A stretch of 64,000 nt of DNA from Nocardioides soli. Its GTDB lineage: Bacteria > Actinomycetota > Actinomycetes > Propionibacteriales > Nocardioidaceae. A model generated the notes under the pieces. That model searched no databases. It saw only the letters and a program-made list of their open reading frames with translations, and was not told where the DNA came from. This document shows positions 8,753-16,111 of the stretch, in pieces; the first letter of the stretch is position 1, and every line of letters starts with the position of its first letter. The stretch covers positions 1 through 64,000 of the forward strand of contig NZ_JACHWR010000001.1 of assembly GCF_014191495.1 (NCBI RefSeq), given 5' to 3'. The translations under genes and the position numbers were made by a program.

Positions 8753-8868
8753 GAGAGTGCCCCCGGTTCCACCGGGCTGCGCGCGCCGGCTCGGGTCGAG
8801 CGTACCCATCAGCCGCGCCCCTGTCCGGGCATCTGCCCGGACGTCTGACCCAGCTCGCGTGCGGCCGC

Positions 8869-9432
8869 TCAGGAGCTGCGGACCCAGCGGGTCCAGGACC
8901 GCGGCTCGCCCAGCCAGTCCAGGACCGGGTGGGAGGGGTCGAAGTCGTCGCGCATCTTCACGCCGATCCGCACCCGGCCGGGCTCGCCGAGGCAACTACG
9001 CACGGCGTCGAACGCCAGCCGGTCGCCCGCGAACCCGAGCCGCACCCGGTGCGGGCAGGTCAGCGGCGCGCCGACGGGGTGGCCGCGCCGGATCCGCAGC
9101 AGCTGGTAGTCGGTGCCGTCCTGGAGGCCCGTGGTGAGACCGAAGTCGGCGCCGCGACGGTCCTTGCGGGTGTCGATGAAGATCGTCAGGCCGGCGGCCC
9201 CGCCCTCGGAGCGGCGGCGCAGGTCGGTGAAGCCGACGACCACCCGCAGCTTCGCCGGGGTGTGCTTGATGGCGACGGTGCGGATGTCGGTCAGCGACGC
9301 GGTGGCGTCGGCGGGGTCGTCGTACGTCGCCTCCGCGGCGCCCGCCGGCGCCGCGGGCAGCCCGGGAACCACGGCCGCGGCCAGCAGGCCCGCCGCGACG
9401 GCGGACCTCCGGAGCGGCCGGGCGGGTCGCAT
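8869..9432 (-). CDS. Secreted protein of unknown function, coupled to sigA
   Basis: A 187-residue protein with a Sec-type signal peptide (RRSAVAAGLLAAAVVPGLPAAPAGA, cleavage near residue 32). The mature domain looks all-beta (KLRVVVGFTDL, GLTIFIDTRKD, VRIGVKMRDDF) with two Cys residues. Its ATG shares one base with the sigA stop (TGATG), so it is probably translated by re-initiation after SigA. No function can be assigned. That an exported protein follows the housekeeping sigma factor so tightly is noteworthy but may only reflect gene packing. Confidence 0.7.
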   Translation of the reverse strand: MRPARPLRRSAVAAGLLAAAVVPGLPAAPAGAAEATYDDPADATASLTDIRTVAIKHTPAKLRVVVGFTDLRRRSEGGAAGLTIFIDTRKDRRGADFGLTTGLQDGTDYQLLRIRRGHPVGAPLTCPHRVRLGFAGDRLAFDAVRSCLGEPGRVRIGVKMRDDFDPSHPVLDWLGEPRSWTRWVRSS

Positions 9433-10880
9433 CAGTCCAGGTAGTCGCGCAGCACCTGGGAACGCGACGGGTGCCGCAGCTTCGACATCGTCTTGGACTC
9501 GATCTGGCGGATCCGCTCCCGCGTCACGCCGTAGACCTTGCCGATCTCGTCGAGGGTCTTCGGCTGGCCGTCGGTGAGGCCGAAGCGCATGCTCACCACG
9601 CCCGCCTCGCGCTCGGAGAGCGTGTCAAGGACGGCGTGCAGCTGCTCCTGGAGCAAGGTGAAGCTGACCGCGTCGGCCGGGACGATCGCCTCGGAGTCCT
9701 CGATCAGGTCACCGAACTCGGAGTCGCCGTCCTCACCGAGCGGGGTGTGCAGCGAGATCGGCTCGCGGCCGTACTTCTGGACCTCGATGACCTTCTCGGG
9801 GGTCATGTCGAGCTCCTTGGCGAGCTCCTCCGGCGTGGGCTCGCGGCCCAGGTCCTGGAGCATCTGGCGCTGCACCCGGGCCAGCTTGTTGATGACCTCG
9901 ACCATGTGCACCGGGATCCGGATGGTGCGGGCCTGGTCGGCCATGGCGCGGGTGATCGCCTGCCGGATCCACCAGGTGGCGTACGTCGAGAACTTGTAGC
10001 CCTTGGTGTAGTCGAACTTCTCGACCGCACGGATCAGGCCGAGGTTGCCCTCCTGGATCAGGTCGAGGAAGAGCATGCCGCGGCCGGTGTAGCGCTTCGC
10101 CAGCGAGACGACGAGTCGGAGGTTGGCCTCGAGCAGGTGGTTCTTCGCGCGGCGGCCGTCCTCGGCGATCCACTCGAGCTCCTCGAGCGTCTTCGGCGCG
10201 ATCTTGCCGCCCTTGGCGAGCTTCTCCTCCGCGAACAGGCCGGCCTCGATCCGCTTGGCGAGCTCGACCTCCATCTCGGCGTTCAGCAGCGGCACCTTGC
10301 CGATCTGCTTGAGGTAGTCCTTCACCGGGTCGGCGGTCGCGCCCGCGACCATGACCTGCTGCTCGGGCTCGTCGGTGTCGTCGGCCGCGGAGACGACGAA
10401 CGACGCCTCCTTCTCGTCCTCCTGGATGGAGGGGTCGGTCGCGACGTCCTTCTCGAACTGCTCGTCGGAGATGTCGGGGAGGACCTTCTTGCCGTCGGGG
10501 CCGACCACGACCTCCTCGGTCTTGGCCTCGCCCTCGTCGGACTTCTTCGCGGCGGCGGCCTTCTTCGCCGGGGCCGCGGCCTTCTTGGCCGGAGCGGGCT
10601 TCTTCGCCGGCGGGGCGGCCTTGGCCGTCGTCGTCTTGCGCGTCGACGTGGCGGCCACCGCCCGGGTCGTGGCGACCGGCAGGTGCACGGAGATGCCCAG
10701 CGAGCTCAGGTGGCCGAGCAGGGCCTTGAGGTGACGCGGCTCGACAGCGGCGTCCTCACTGGCCTGCCGGACCTCCTCCGGCGTGAGGGTGCGGGTCGGC
10801 CCTGCCCGCTCGATCAGGGCCACGACGGCAGGGTGCGACAGCACCTCGGCAGGGAGCAACTTGCGCGCGTTCGAGGACAC
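9432..10880 (-). CDS. sigA: Primary RNA polymerase sigma factor (SigA/RpoD/HrdB)
   Basis: Housekeeping sigma factor, 482 residues from GTG 10880. It has a Lys/Ala/Pro-rich variable N-terminal arm (about residues 70-110), region 1.2 ([17 protein letters not shown] near 185), region 2 ([17 protein letters not shown], then [14 protein letters not shown]), region 3, and region 4 with the helix-turn-helix [20 protein letters not shown] near the C-terminus. The Lys-rich arm and the location next to parE match the actinobacterial HrdB/SigA group. GTG 10880 has AGAGG at good spacing; GTG 10886, two codons earlier, is too close to that site. The following gene overlaps its stop codon. Confidence 0.96.
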   Translation of the reverse strand: MSSNARKLLPAEVLSHPAVVALIERAGPTRTLTPEEVRQASEDAAVEPRHLKALLGHLSSLGISVHLPVATTRAVAATSTRKTTTAKAAPPAKKPAPAKKAAAPAKKAAAAKKSDEGEAKTEEVVVGPDGKKVLPDISDEQFEKDVATDPSIQEDEKEASFVVSAADDTDEPEQQVMVAGATADPVKDYLKQIGKVPLLNAEMEVELAKRIEAGLFAEEKLAKGGKIAPKTLEELEWIAEDGRRAKNHLLEANLRLVVSLAKRYTGRGMLFLDLIQEGNLGLIRAVEKFDYTKGYKFSTYATWWIRQAITRAMADQARTIRIPVHMVEVINKLARVQRQMLQDLGREPTPEELAKELDMTPEKVIEVQKYGREPISLHTPLGEDGDSEFGDLIEDSEAIVPADAVSFTLLQEQLHAVLDTLSEREAGVVSMRFGLTDGQPKTLDEIGKVYGVTRERIRQIESKTMSKLRHPSRSQVLRDYLD

Positions 10881-11056
10881 GAACACCTCTCGTGAAACGA
10901 CGGTCCAACCAGATCAAGGGCGCGGCCCATCCCGGTGTCGTCAAGAGCCGCGCCGCCCATTCTGCCACGCGCTCCCAGCGATTCGGGCAATCCCCCACCT
11001 GCCGGTGGGCCGCGCCGCGGACGAGGGCGCCCGAGCACCCAGCGCGGACCGGCCGT

Positions 11057-11389
11057 TCAGCAGGTGGAGCTGGGCTCCATGACCGCGGCTTCCGGGCCGG
11101 CGTTCGGCGCCGATCGGCCCGTCGGGAGCGGGAACTCGGCCAGCACGGTCGTCCCCGGTCCGGCGGGGTCGATCCAGACCCGAGCCGCGCCGTACTGGTG
11201 CAGCACGGCCTCGGTGCGCGTCAGGAGCGCATCCAGCAACGAGAGGGGTAGGCCCGAGGAGACGGTGAGGACGTGGACTGCGGGCAACTCTCGCACCTTC
11301 CATGGCTCCGCCGGCGTCCCCGAGCGGGGCCACACCGGCGGTACGGCGGCCCGTCCGCGAGACCCGCGAATCCGACAACGAACGACCAT
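11057..11389 (-). CDS. Small hypothetical protein, possibly a remnant ATPase-like domain
   Basis: An open frame of 110 residues from ATG 11389; a GTG at 11296 would give 79 residues that look more protein-like (VRELPAVHVLTVSSG onward). The segment ARVWIDPAGPGTTVLAEFPL resembles the last strands of a histidine-kinase-type ATPase domain, but the ATP-binding boxes are absent. No good ribosome site. It may be a real small gene, a decayed fragment, or spurious. The region 11390-11574 between it and the divergent gene has some AT-rich bases (CGACCATAAACG) compatible with promoters. Confidence 0.35.
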   Translation of the reverse strand: MVVRCRIRGSRGRAAVPPVWPRSGTPAEPWKVRELPAVHVLTVSSGLPLSLLDALLTRTEAVLHQYGAARVWIDPAGPGTTVLAEFPLPTGRSAPNAGPEAAVMEPSSTC

Positions 11390-11574
11390 AAACGTTCACG
11401 CGCGCACGGCCGAGCGGGCGTCCCCGACATGAGGTAAATCGGCCTGTCGTCGCGGCCAATCCGGTACATGCCCGCGGCGGGTCCGCTCTGATGGAGCCCT
11501 GGGCCCGTCTGACAGGGCAGGCGGCCCGGACGGCTGGCGGGTGAGCGCCAGGATCGTGATGTGGGGGATGACAG

Positions 11575-11781
11575 ATGGACGTTGTGCAACTCGTAGATCA
11601 GTCGGCGGCGACCGCGCTCCAGCACGCGTCGGCGTTGCAGGACCACCTCCGCTCCGTGGACCGGACGGGCAACCCCGTCATCCACGAGTGCCGGGCGGAG
11701 ATGCACCGGCTCGTCGGCGACATCGTGTCGCTGCGCAACGCGGCCGAACTGCTGAAGCGCCAGAGCGAGCTCGACGCCTGA
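11575..11781 (+). CDS. Small hypothetical protein
   Basis: A 68-residue, mostly helical protein (ALQHASALQDHLRSVDR...LRNAAELLKRQSELDA) with a GGGGGA ribosome site 6 nt before the ATG. No known family. The helical heptad-like pattern suggests a small oligomer or partner protein. It converges with the DNA glycosylase gene, leaving 37 nt between stops. Confidence 0.6.
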   Translation: MDVVQLVDQSAATALQHASALQDHLRSVDRTGNPVIHECRAEMHRLVGDIVSLRNAAELLKRQSELDA

Positions 11782-11818
11782 GCGCCGGCCGCGACGTCAG
11801 CGCACCGTCAGCTCGACG

Positions 11819-12394
11819 TCAGCGCGCCGTCGCGGCCTTGGCGGCCGCCTTCTTCTGCTTCTTGTAGTCGCGCACCTTCTGCAGCGAGTCGGTGTCGACC
11901 ACGTCGGCCACCGAGCGGTAGCCCTCCTCGGCGTACGCGCCGACGGCGGCCTCCCAGCCGGCCGGGCGGACGTCGAGCTGCTTGGCCAGCAGGGCGACGA
12001 AGATCTGCGCCTTCTGCTTGCCGAAGCCCGGCATCTCCATGACCCGCTTGAGCAGGTCCTTGCCGTCGGCCGCCTCGGTCCAGATCCGCTCGGCGTGGCC
12101 GTCGTACCTCTCCTCGACCAGAGCGGCGAGCGCCTGGAGGCGGGCGGCCATCGAGCCCGGGAACCGGTGGATCGCCGGCGGGGTCGAGCACAGCGCCGCG
12201 AACTCCTCCGGGTCGGCCGCGGCGATCCGGGCCGGCTCGATGCTGCCGAACCGGTCGAGCACCTTCGCGGGACCGCGGAAGGCGTGCTCCATGGGGTACT
12301 GCTGGTCGAGCATCATGCCGACCACCAGCGCGAACGGGTCGTCGGTCAGGACCTGGTCGGCGTGGTCGTCACCGGTGATGTGGATCGTGGCCAT
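11819..12394 (-). CDS. HhH-GPD family DNA glycosylase-like protein
   Basis: A 191-residue protein of the uncharacterised actinobacterial HhH-GPD type. The N-terminal FALVVGMMLDQQYPMEHAFRGP and the helix-hairpin-helix segment MPGFGKQKAQIFVALLAKQL (about residues 118-137) are characteristic. This points to base-excision repair, but the family is not biochemically defined. A Lys/Ala-rich tail ends the protein. ATG 12394 has GGGGA just upstream and gives the normal N-terminus MATIHITGD; the in-frame extension to 12445 adds non-conserved residues. Confidence 0.8.
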   Translation of the reverse strand: MATIHITGDDHADQVLTDDPFALVVGMMLDQQYPMEHAFRGPAKVLDRFGSIEPARIAAADPEEFAALCSTPPAIHRFPGSMAARLQALAALVEERYDGHAERIWTEAADGKDLLKRVMEMPGFGKQKAQIFVALLAKQLDVRPAGWEAAVGAYAEEGYRSVADVVDTDSLQKVRDYKKQKKAAAKAATAR

Positions 12395-12530
12395 GTCCCC
12401 ATCTTGCCCGAGGTCGGCCGCCGGGACGTCATACGTTGCGAGCAAGGGGACACACTATCCGTATGACGTCCCGCGGCCGGGCGGGGCCCGGGTCCTTCGG
12501 TGGTGTCGTTCGGGAAAGGTGTGGTCAGGG

Positions 12531-12794
12531 TCAGGCCAGGCTGAGGAAGAGCTTCTCCATCTTCTTGACGTCGACGGATCCGGGGCCGTCGCCGGCGGCG
12601 ATGCACTGTTGGAGGCCGGTGGCGACGATCTGGAAGCCGGCGCGCTCGAGCGCCTTGAGGACCGCCGACAGCTGGGTCAGCACGTCCTCACACTCGGCGC
12701 CCTCCTCCAGCATCGCGATCACCTTGCCGAGGTGGCCGTGCGCCCGCTTGGCGCGGTTGACGATGGCCTGGAGCTCACCGGGATCGAGCTGCAT
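12531..12794 (-). CDS. CsoR-superfamily repressor, CstR-like (persulfide/sulfite sensor type)
   Basis: An 87-residue all-helical DUF156 repressor. Cys35 and Cys64 have the spacing of the CsoR metal-site cysteines, but the copper-binding His position (60) is Gly. The cysteine-only arrangement matches CstR-type persulfide sensors rather than copper-sensing CsoR; this is inference from residue pattern. Its ATG overlaps the stop of the DUF302 gene by one base, so both form one transcription unit. Two G-tract palindromes at 13270-13305 upstream are the expected operators for this family. A longer open frame to 13043 is only the antisense-like extension over DUF302. Confidence 0.8.
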   Translation of the reverse strand: MQLDPGELQAIVNRAKRAHGHLGKVIAMLEEGAECEDVLTQLSAVLKALERAGFQIVATGLQQCIAAGDGPGSVDVKKMEKLFLSLA

Positions 12795-13237
12795 CACGCC
12801 TCCCGGACGTCGGGGACGTCGGGGACGTCGAGGCTGTCGAGGGCGTCGCGCAGCCGGGTGCGGGCCTCGGCGGCCACCGACGCGACGACCGGTCCGGACT
12901 CCAGACGGGCCATCGCGTCCGGGTCGATCGCCTCGACGACCGTCGTGCCGTCCCCCGCGTCGCGGACGACGACGTTGCACGGCAGCAGGGCGGCGATCGA
13001 GGGCGCCGCGGTGAGGGCGCGGTGCGCCAGCTCGGGACGGCACGCCCCCAGGATCACCTGGGCGGGCACGTCGACGTCCAGCTTCGCCTTCATCGTGGCC
13101 CGGACGTCGACCTCGGTCAGCACGCCGAACCCCTGCTCGGCGAGCGCGTTACGCACGCGGGCGACGGCATCGTCGTACGGCAACGAGGTCCGGATCCGCA
13201 TCGTGTAGCGGTCGGGGGCCTGCTCGAGGGTGCTCAT
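12794..13237 (-). CDS. DUF302 domain protein
   Basis: A 147-residue protein with a DUF302 fold over residues ~10-125 (YDDAVARVRNALAEQGFGVLTEVDV near the N-terminus, ILGACRPELAHRAL in the middle, VVVRDAGDGTTVVEAIDP later). The Cys in ILGACRP is conserved in many DUF302 proteins. The family is small, cytoplasmic and often found beside CsoR/CstR repressors and sulfur or metal detoxification genes. It is the first gene of a two-gene unit with the CstR-like repressor. The C-terminus carries a 9-bp tandem repeat giving DVPDVPDV. Confidence 0.8.
   Translation of the reverse strand: MSTLEQAPDRYTMRIRTSLPYDDAVARVRNALAEQGFGVLTEVDVRATMKAKLDVDVPAQVILGACRPELAHRALTAAPSIAALLPCNVVVRDAGDGTTVVEAIDPDAMARLESGPVVASVAAEARTRLRDALDSLDVPDVPDVREA
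12806..12832. repeat. 9-bp tandem repeat in the DUF302 gene
   Basis: GACGTCGGG occurs twice, followed by the variant GACGTCGAG, encoding a Val-Pro-Asp repeat near the C-terminus. Copy number could vary between strains. Confidence 0.7.
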
Positions 13238-13269
13238 GGGTTCCTCCTTGGTGGTGTTCCTGTGCCATC

Positions 13270-13305
13270 ATAACCCCCCGGGGGGATAACCCCACGGGGG
13301 GATAT
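13270..13305. promoter_or_regulatory. Twin CsoR/CstR-type operators
   Basis: Two adjacent palindromes with a shared ATAA boundary: CCCCCCGGGGGG (13274-13285) and CCCCACGGGGGG (13290-13301), each flanked by AT-rich bases. G-tract palindromes with AT flanks are the known operator form of CsoR-family repressors. They start 33 nt upstream of the DUF302 ATG and end 42 nt before the divergent 53-aa gene, so they could control both. Confidence 0.75.
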
Positions 13306-13346
13306 CTCAAAGCCCGGCCCGGGCTCGATCACGAACAGGAGACGCC

Positions 13347-13508
13347 ATGTGCCAACCGACCCGATGCCGCACCTGCGGACGGACGACCTGGCGCGGTTGC
13401 GGCCGCCACGTCGCCGAGGTCCGGGCCGCCGTGCCCGCGGACCAGTGGTGCCCGGGCCACCCGGACGCGCCGCGCCGGGGCATCGCGGCGTGGTTCTCGC
13501 GCCGCTGA
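13347..13508 (+). CDS. 53-residue Cys/His-rich peptide
   Basis: A short gene with an excellent AGGAG ribosome site 5 nt before ATG. The product starts MCQPTRCRTCGRTTWRGCG and has Cys at 2, 7, 10, 18 and 35 plus His21 and His38 (WCPGH), which could bind zinc or another metal. Small proteins with the same CxxCGxxTWxGCGxH...CPGH layout are widespread in actinobacteria and uncharacterised. It is divergent from the DUF302/CstR unit across the twin operators, so it may belong to the same stress response. Followed by two strong hairpins. Confidence 0.8.
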   Translation: MCQPTRCRTCGRTTWRGCGRHVAEVRAAVPADQWCPGHPDAPRRGIAAWFSRR

Positions 13509-13531
13509 GCGGGCACCTCGGGACAGCGGAC

Positions 13532-13564
13532 GGCTCCGCTCCGCCGGTGCGGCGGAGCGGAGCC
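13532..13564 (+). terminator. Terminator after the 53-aa gene
   Basis: Perfect 14-bp stem (GGCTCCGCTCCGCC and complement) with a 5-nt loop, 23 nt after the stop. Confidence 0.75.
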
Positions 13565-13572
13565 TGGCGAAC

Positions 13573-13610
13573 GACGGCGCGTCGGTGCGCTCGGAGGCCG
13601 ACGCGCCGTC
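13573..13610 (-). terminator. Terminator of the DoxX-like gene
   Basis: A 13-bp stem (GACGGCGCGTCGG with complement at 13598-13610) and 12-nt loop, 10 nt past the end of the convergent DoxX-like gene. Confidence 0.7.
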
Positions 13611-13620
13611 GGCTCGGGGG

Positions 13621-14202
13621 TCAGCGCAGGGCCGGCCAGCGCCGGACCAGCGTGGTCCGGGCCCAGGCCCGTCCGGCTCCCCAGGTGTCACCGGCGTAGG
13701 CGAGCACCAGCACCACCATGCTGATCGCACCGAGGACGTGCTCGTCGAGCACCGGGTTGTTGTCGGGCAGCAGGTAGACCGACCACATCATCAGGTAGAG
13801 CAGCGCGCCGGCAGTGCCCGCGATCCGCATCCCGACGCCGAAGGTCAGCGCCAGGCCGATGCCGAGCAGGCCGACCATGAAGAGCCAGTCGGCCCACCAA
13901 GCGCCCGCGATGGAGTGGTAGAAGCCCTCGAACGGCCCCTTGGCGCCGTACTTCAGGAAGCCCTCGGTCGGGCTGCCGCCGTTGATCCAGGCCGCGTCGC
14001 CGAACCGGTCGAGGTTGCCCAGGGCGTCGTAGCCGGTGTGGTAGCCGAGCGCCAGCAGCTTGTCGAAGAACGCCCAGAGGAAGGTGAGGCCGAACGCGAT
14101 CCGGAGTACGGCGAGGGCGCGCGCGGCGGCGACGGTGAGACCCCGGGCGTCAGCCAGCTGCGGGGTCGTGGTGGTGGCGTGCGTGCCATGGATGGTGCTC
14201 AT
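13621..14202 (-). CDS. DoxX-like integral membrane protein
   Basis: A 193-residue membrane protein with about four helices. ARALAVLRIAFGLTFLWAFFDKL is the typical first DoxX helix, followed by an extended loop (INGGSPTEGFLKYGAKGPFEG) and the WADWLFMVGLLGIGLALTFGVG segment seen in thiosulfate:quinone oxidoreductase DoxD-like proteins. It may link a small reductant to the quinone pool, but this is inference. ATG 14202 has GGAGGAGAG upstream. A DosR-like 14-bp box sits 98 nt upstream, so it is a likely member of the local stress regulon. Confidence 0.75.
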   Translation of the reverse strand: MSTIHGTHATTTTPQLADARGLTVAAARALAVLRIAFGLTFLWAFFDKLLALGYHTGYDALGNLDRFGDAAWINGGSPTEGFLKYGAKGPFEGFYHSIAGAWWADWLFMVGLLGIGLALTFGVGMRIAGTAGALLYLMMWSVYLLPDNNPVLDEHVLGAISMVVLVLAYAGDTWGAGRAWARTTLVRRWPALR

Positions 14203-14300
14203 GGGATCTCTCCTCCCGGTTGTCGCACGTGGGTTTCGTCCTGGTTCCAGTCGACGCCATGACCGTTGGTCCGGGACAGGGCTGGACTCCCCGATCGGGC

Positions 14301-14314
14301 GGGACCAAGGTCCG
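14301..14314 (-). promoter_or_regulatory. DosR-like box upstream of the DoxX-like gene
   Basis: Read on the minus strand: CGGAC-CTTG-GTCCC, a 5-4-5 palindrome with one mismatch from the perfect box at 21154. A weaker related sequence (GGGCCCTTGTCC) lies at 14334-14345. Confidence 0.55.
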
Positions 14315-14356
14315 CCCAGGAGGCCCAGTGGTCGGGCCCTTGTCCTCGGGTCGCTC

Positions 14357-14539
14357 TCAGTGCAGCGCCGCGAAGGCGTCGTAGACCATGAACGCCGGCC
14401 ACACGAAGCCCTCGAGCACGGCCAGGACGTGCCACCAGAACCCGTCCGCCTGCTGCCAGAACCAGACCCAGGCGCCAAGGATCCCCAGCGCGTAGAGGGC
14501 TCCCCCGCCCGCGGCCGCACCCGATCCGTTTCCTGCCAT
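14357..14539 (-). CDS. Small two-helix membrane protein
   Basis: A 60-residue protein starting at ATG 14539 with GGAGGG 8-9 nt upstream; the preceding GTG is less well placed. It is Gly/Ala-rich at the start, then has two Trp-rich hydrophobic segments (LYALGILGAWVWFWQQAD and FWWHVLAVLEGFVWPAFMVYDAF). The pattern resembles small actinobacterial membrane proteins encoded near universal stress proteins. Function unknown. It lies between the DoxX-like gene and a larger membrane protein gene, all on the minus strand. Confidence 0.65.
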   Translation of the reverse strand: MAGNGSGAAAGGGALYALGILGAWVWFWQQADGFWWHVLAVLEGFVWPAFMVYDAFAALH

Positions 14540-14560
14540 CACCGAACTCCCTCCGTGCCA

Positions 14561-15133
14561 TCACTCCACGCCGAACTCGGTGTCGGAACCGGCGCCGCGC
14601 CACCCGGCACGGACCAGCCGGACCTCGAGCTTCCCCGGGTCGCGCCGTTCCATCTCGTCGAGGAGCTGCTCCCGCTCACGGACGAGCCGGAGCGCCAGTG
14701 CCGGAGTCGTCCGCGGGTCGTGCAGCTCCTCCGACGTACGCCGCCACCGCCGCTCCAGGTCGCGGTCGCCCAGCCACCGGGTGTCCCGGGGGCGCGCCTG
14801 GCGGTGCTCCACCCAGAGGTCGACCCCGCACTGCACCAACGGCGGGCTCGCGCCGCCGAGCGCCAGGACGACGAGCAGCGCGACGTCCCCGAGCGCCGTC
14901 GGCAGGCCGACGAGCAGCACGCCGGCGACGCCGAACCAGAGGGCGCACTCCCCCGCCAGCCGCCACCTGCTCCGGTCCTCGACCCAGCACAGACCCAGCA
15001 CTGCGCCGAGAGCGGCGAGCATGGCGGCCGACCCGACCATCGCCCACCAGCCGAGCTGCGCCCCGGCGAGGACGAACGTCAGGGCCGACACCAGCACCGT
15101 CGTCGTGCTCCAGAGCGCCCGATAGCTACTCAT
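14561..15133 (-). CDS. Membrane protein of unknown function
   Basis: A 190-residue protein with four hydrophobic segments in the N-terminal ~100 residues and a charged, helical cytoplasmic C-terminus (RDTRWLGDRDLERRWRRTSEELHD...REREQLLDEMERRDPGKLEVR). No family recognised. A DosR-like box (15169-15182) lies 36 nt upstream of its ATG, in the divergent promoter region shared with a universal-stress-protein-like gene. It probably heads the three-gene minus-strand unit with the small two-helix protein and the DoxX-like protein. Confidence 0.65.
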   Translation of the reverse strand: MSSYRALWSTTTVLVSALTFVLAGAQLGWWAMVGSAAMLAALGAVLGLCWVEDRSRWRLAGECALWFGVAGVLLVGLPTALGDVALLVVLALGGASPPLVQCGVDLWVEHRQARPRDTRWLGDRDLERRWRRTSEELHDPRTTPALALRLVREREQLLDEMERRDPGKLEVRLVRAGWRGAGSDTEFGVE

Positions 15134-15168
15134 GCGACCACCGTGCTCACCGACCGCGGGCGCCGGCA

Positions 15169-15182
15169 GGGCCCATGGTCAC
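15169..15182. promoter_or_regulatory. DosR-like box in a divergent promoter region
   Basis: GGGCC-CATG-GTCAC, 5-4-5 spacing. It is 36 nt from the membrane protein ATG at 15133 and 60 nt from the USP-like start at 15242. Confidence 0.5.
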
Positions 15183-15241
15183 ATCGAGCGCAGGCCTTCC
15201 GGCCGTGCCGCCGGCGCCGCCGCACTGCTCACGCTGGCCGC

Positions 15242-15637
15242 GTGAATGAGGGACGACGACACTGCGGCGGTCCACCCCGATCGAGGCACCCCGACCCCGG
15301 GGTGGTCGTCGTGCGCCGGGACAGTCGGGACAGCTGGGACAGCTGGCGACGGACCCTGGACTGGGCCGCGGACCAGGCGGTGCGCGAGCACCGGCCGCTG
15401 CCGATGGTGCATGCCGTGGCGGCGGCCGAGGAGCTCTGGCGCGACCCGCAGGGTCGCGACACCCGCGTGGGCGTCGTCACGGTCTCCGGGGGCGCCGGTC
15501 ACACGCGCGCTCCCGCGCAGTTGCTCCTCGACCGCGCGCACCACGGGCGCCCGGCGTCCGACGTCCTGCCCGGCCCCGTGGTCGCGCCCGTGATCGGTCG
15601 CGCCCGCTGCCCCGTCGCGGGGGTGCCGCACCCATGA
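15242..15637 (+). CDS. Universal stress protein-like, probably degenerate
   Basis: A 131-residue frame. The early segment TLDWAADQAVREHRPLPMVHAV matches helix 1/strand 2 of UspA proteins and the end PVIGRARCPVAGVP matches the last UspA strand. The central ATP-binding glycine motif (G-2x-G-9x-G-S/T) is absent, the middle is not alignable by eye, and the first strand is followed by an odd Asp-Ser repeat encoded by a 9-bp tandem repeat. It is probably a decayed or diverged stress protein. The GTG start has no strong ribosome site. Confidence 0.45.
   Translation: MNEGRRHCGGPPRSRHPDPGVVVVRRDSRDSWDSWRRTLDWAADQAVREHRPLPMVHAVAAAEELWRDPQGRDTRVGVVTVSGGAGHTRAPAQLLLDRAHHGRPASDVLPGPVVAPVIGRARCPVAGVPHP
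15318..15344. repeat. 9-bp tandem repeat in the USP-like gene
   Basis: GGGACAGTC followed by GGGACAGCT twice, in frame, giving DSRDSWDSW where a UspA would have its DGS loop. Confidence 0.7.
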
Positions 15638-15707
15638 CCACGGACGCGCCCCGCGACGATCGGCCGGATCGGCCGGATCCGCCACGCCCGCACCGGGTCG
15701 CGGAGTG

Positions 15708-16076
15708 ATGAGCCGCCGGGTGCTCGCCGTCCGCTCGGACTGCAGCATCGTGACCGCGATGCGGTCGGCGCTCGGCGCCGGGCACCAGCACGTCGTGGTC
15801 GTGGACGCGACCGGGCGCTACGTCGGCGTCGTCTCCGTGCACTCCGTGGCCCAGGTGATGTTCATGCCGACCACGGTCCGGCGGGTGGCGGTGTCCGCGA
15901 TCGTGGAGCGCGACGGCCCCCGGACCCGGCCCGACCAGCCGCTGGCCGACGCGGCGTCGGAGATGCTCGACGCCGGCGTCGACGCGATCGGCGTGGTCGA
16001 CGTCGAAGGTCTGCTGGTGGGCCTGCTCACCTGGGCCGACATCGTGCGCTCGGTCGCCGACACGGCGCGGGAGTAG
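15708..16076 (+). CDS. CBS-domain pair protein
   Basis: A 122-residue protein made of two CBS repeats: the first from about residue 3 to 55 (QHVVVVDATGRYVGVVSVHSVAQVM), the second from about 62 to 119 (ADAASEMLDAGVDAIGVVDVEGLLVGLLTWADIV). CBS pairs bind adenine nucleotides and report energy state. ATG 15708 or the GTG three bases earlier could be the start; neither has a clear ribosome site. It lies after the degenerate USP and convergent with the double-USP gene, inside the stress island. Confidence 0.75.
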   Translation: MSRRVLAVRSDCSIVTAMRSALGAGHQHVVVVDATGRYVGVVSVHSVAQVMFMPTTVRRVAVSAIVERDGPRTRPDQPLADAASEMLDAGVDAIGVVDVEGLLVGLLTWADIVRSVADTARE

Positions 16077-16111
16077 TGGGCGCGGGAGTAGGGCGGGCGG
16101 GGCCGACCGCG

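Noticed and set aside
13274..13301. G/C palindromes as a terminator
   Set aside because: They lie upstream of divergent starts, not after a gene, and match CsoR-family operators better.
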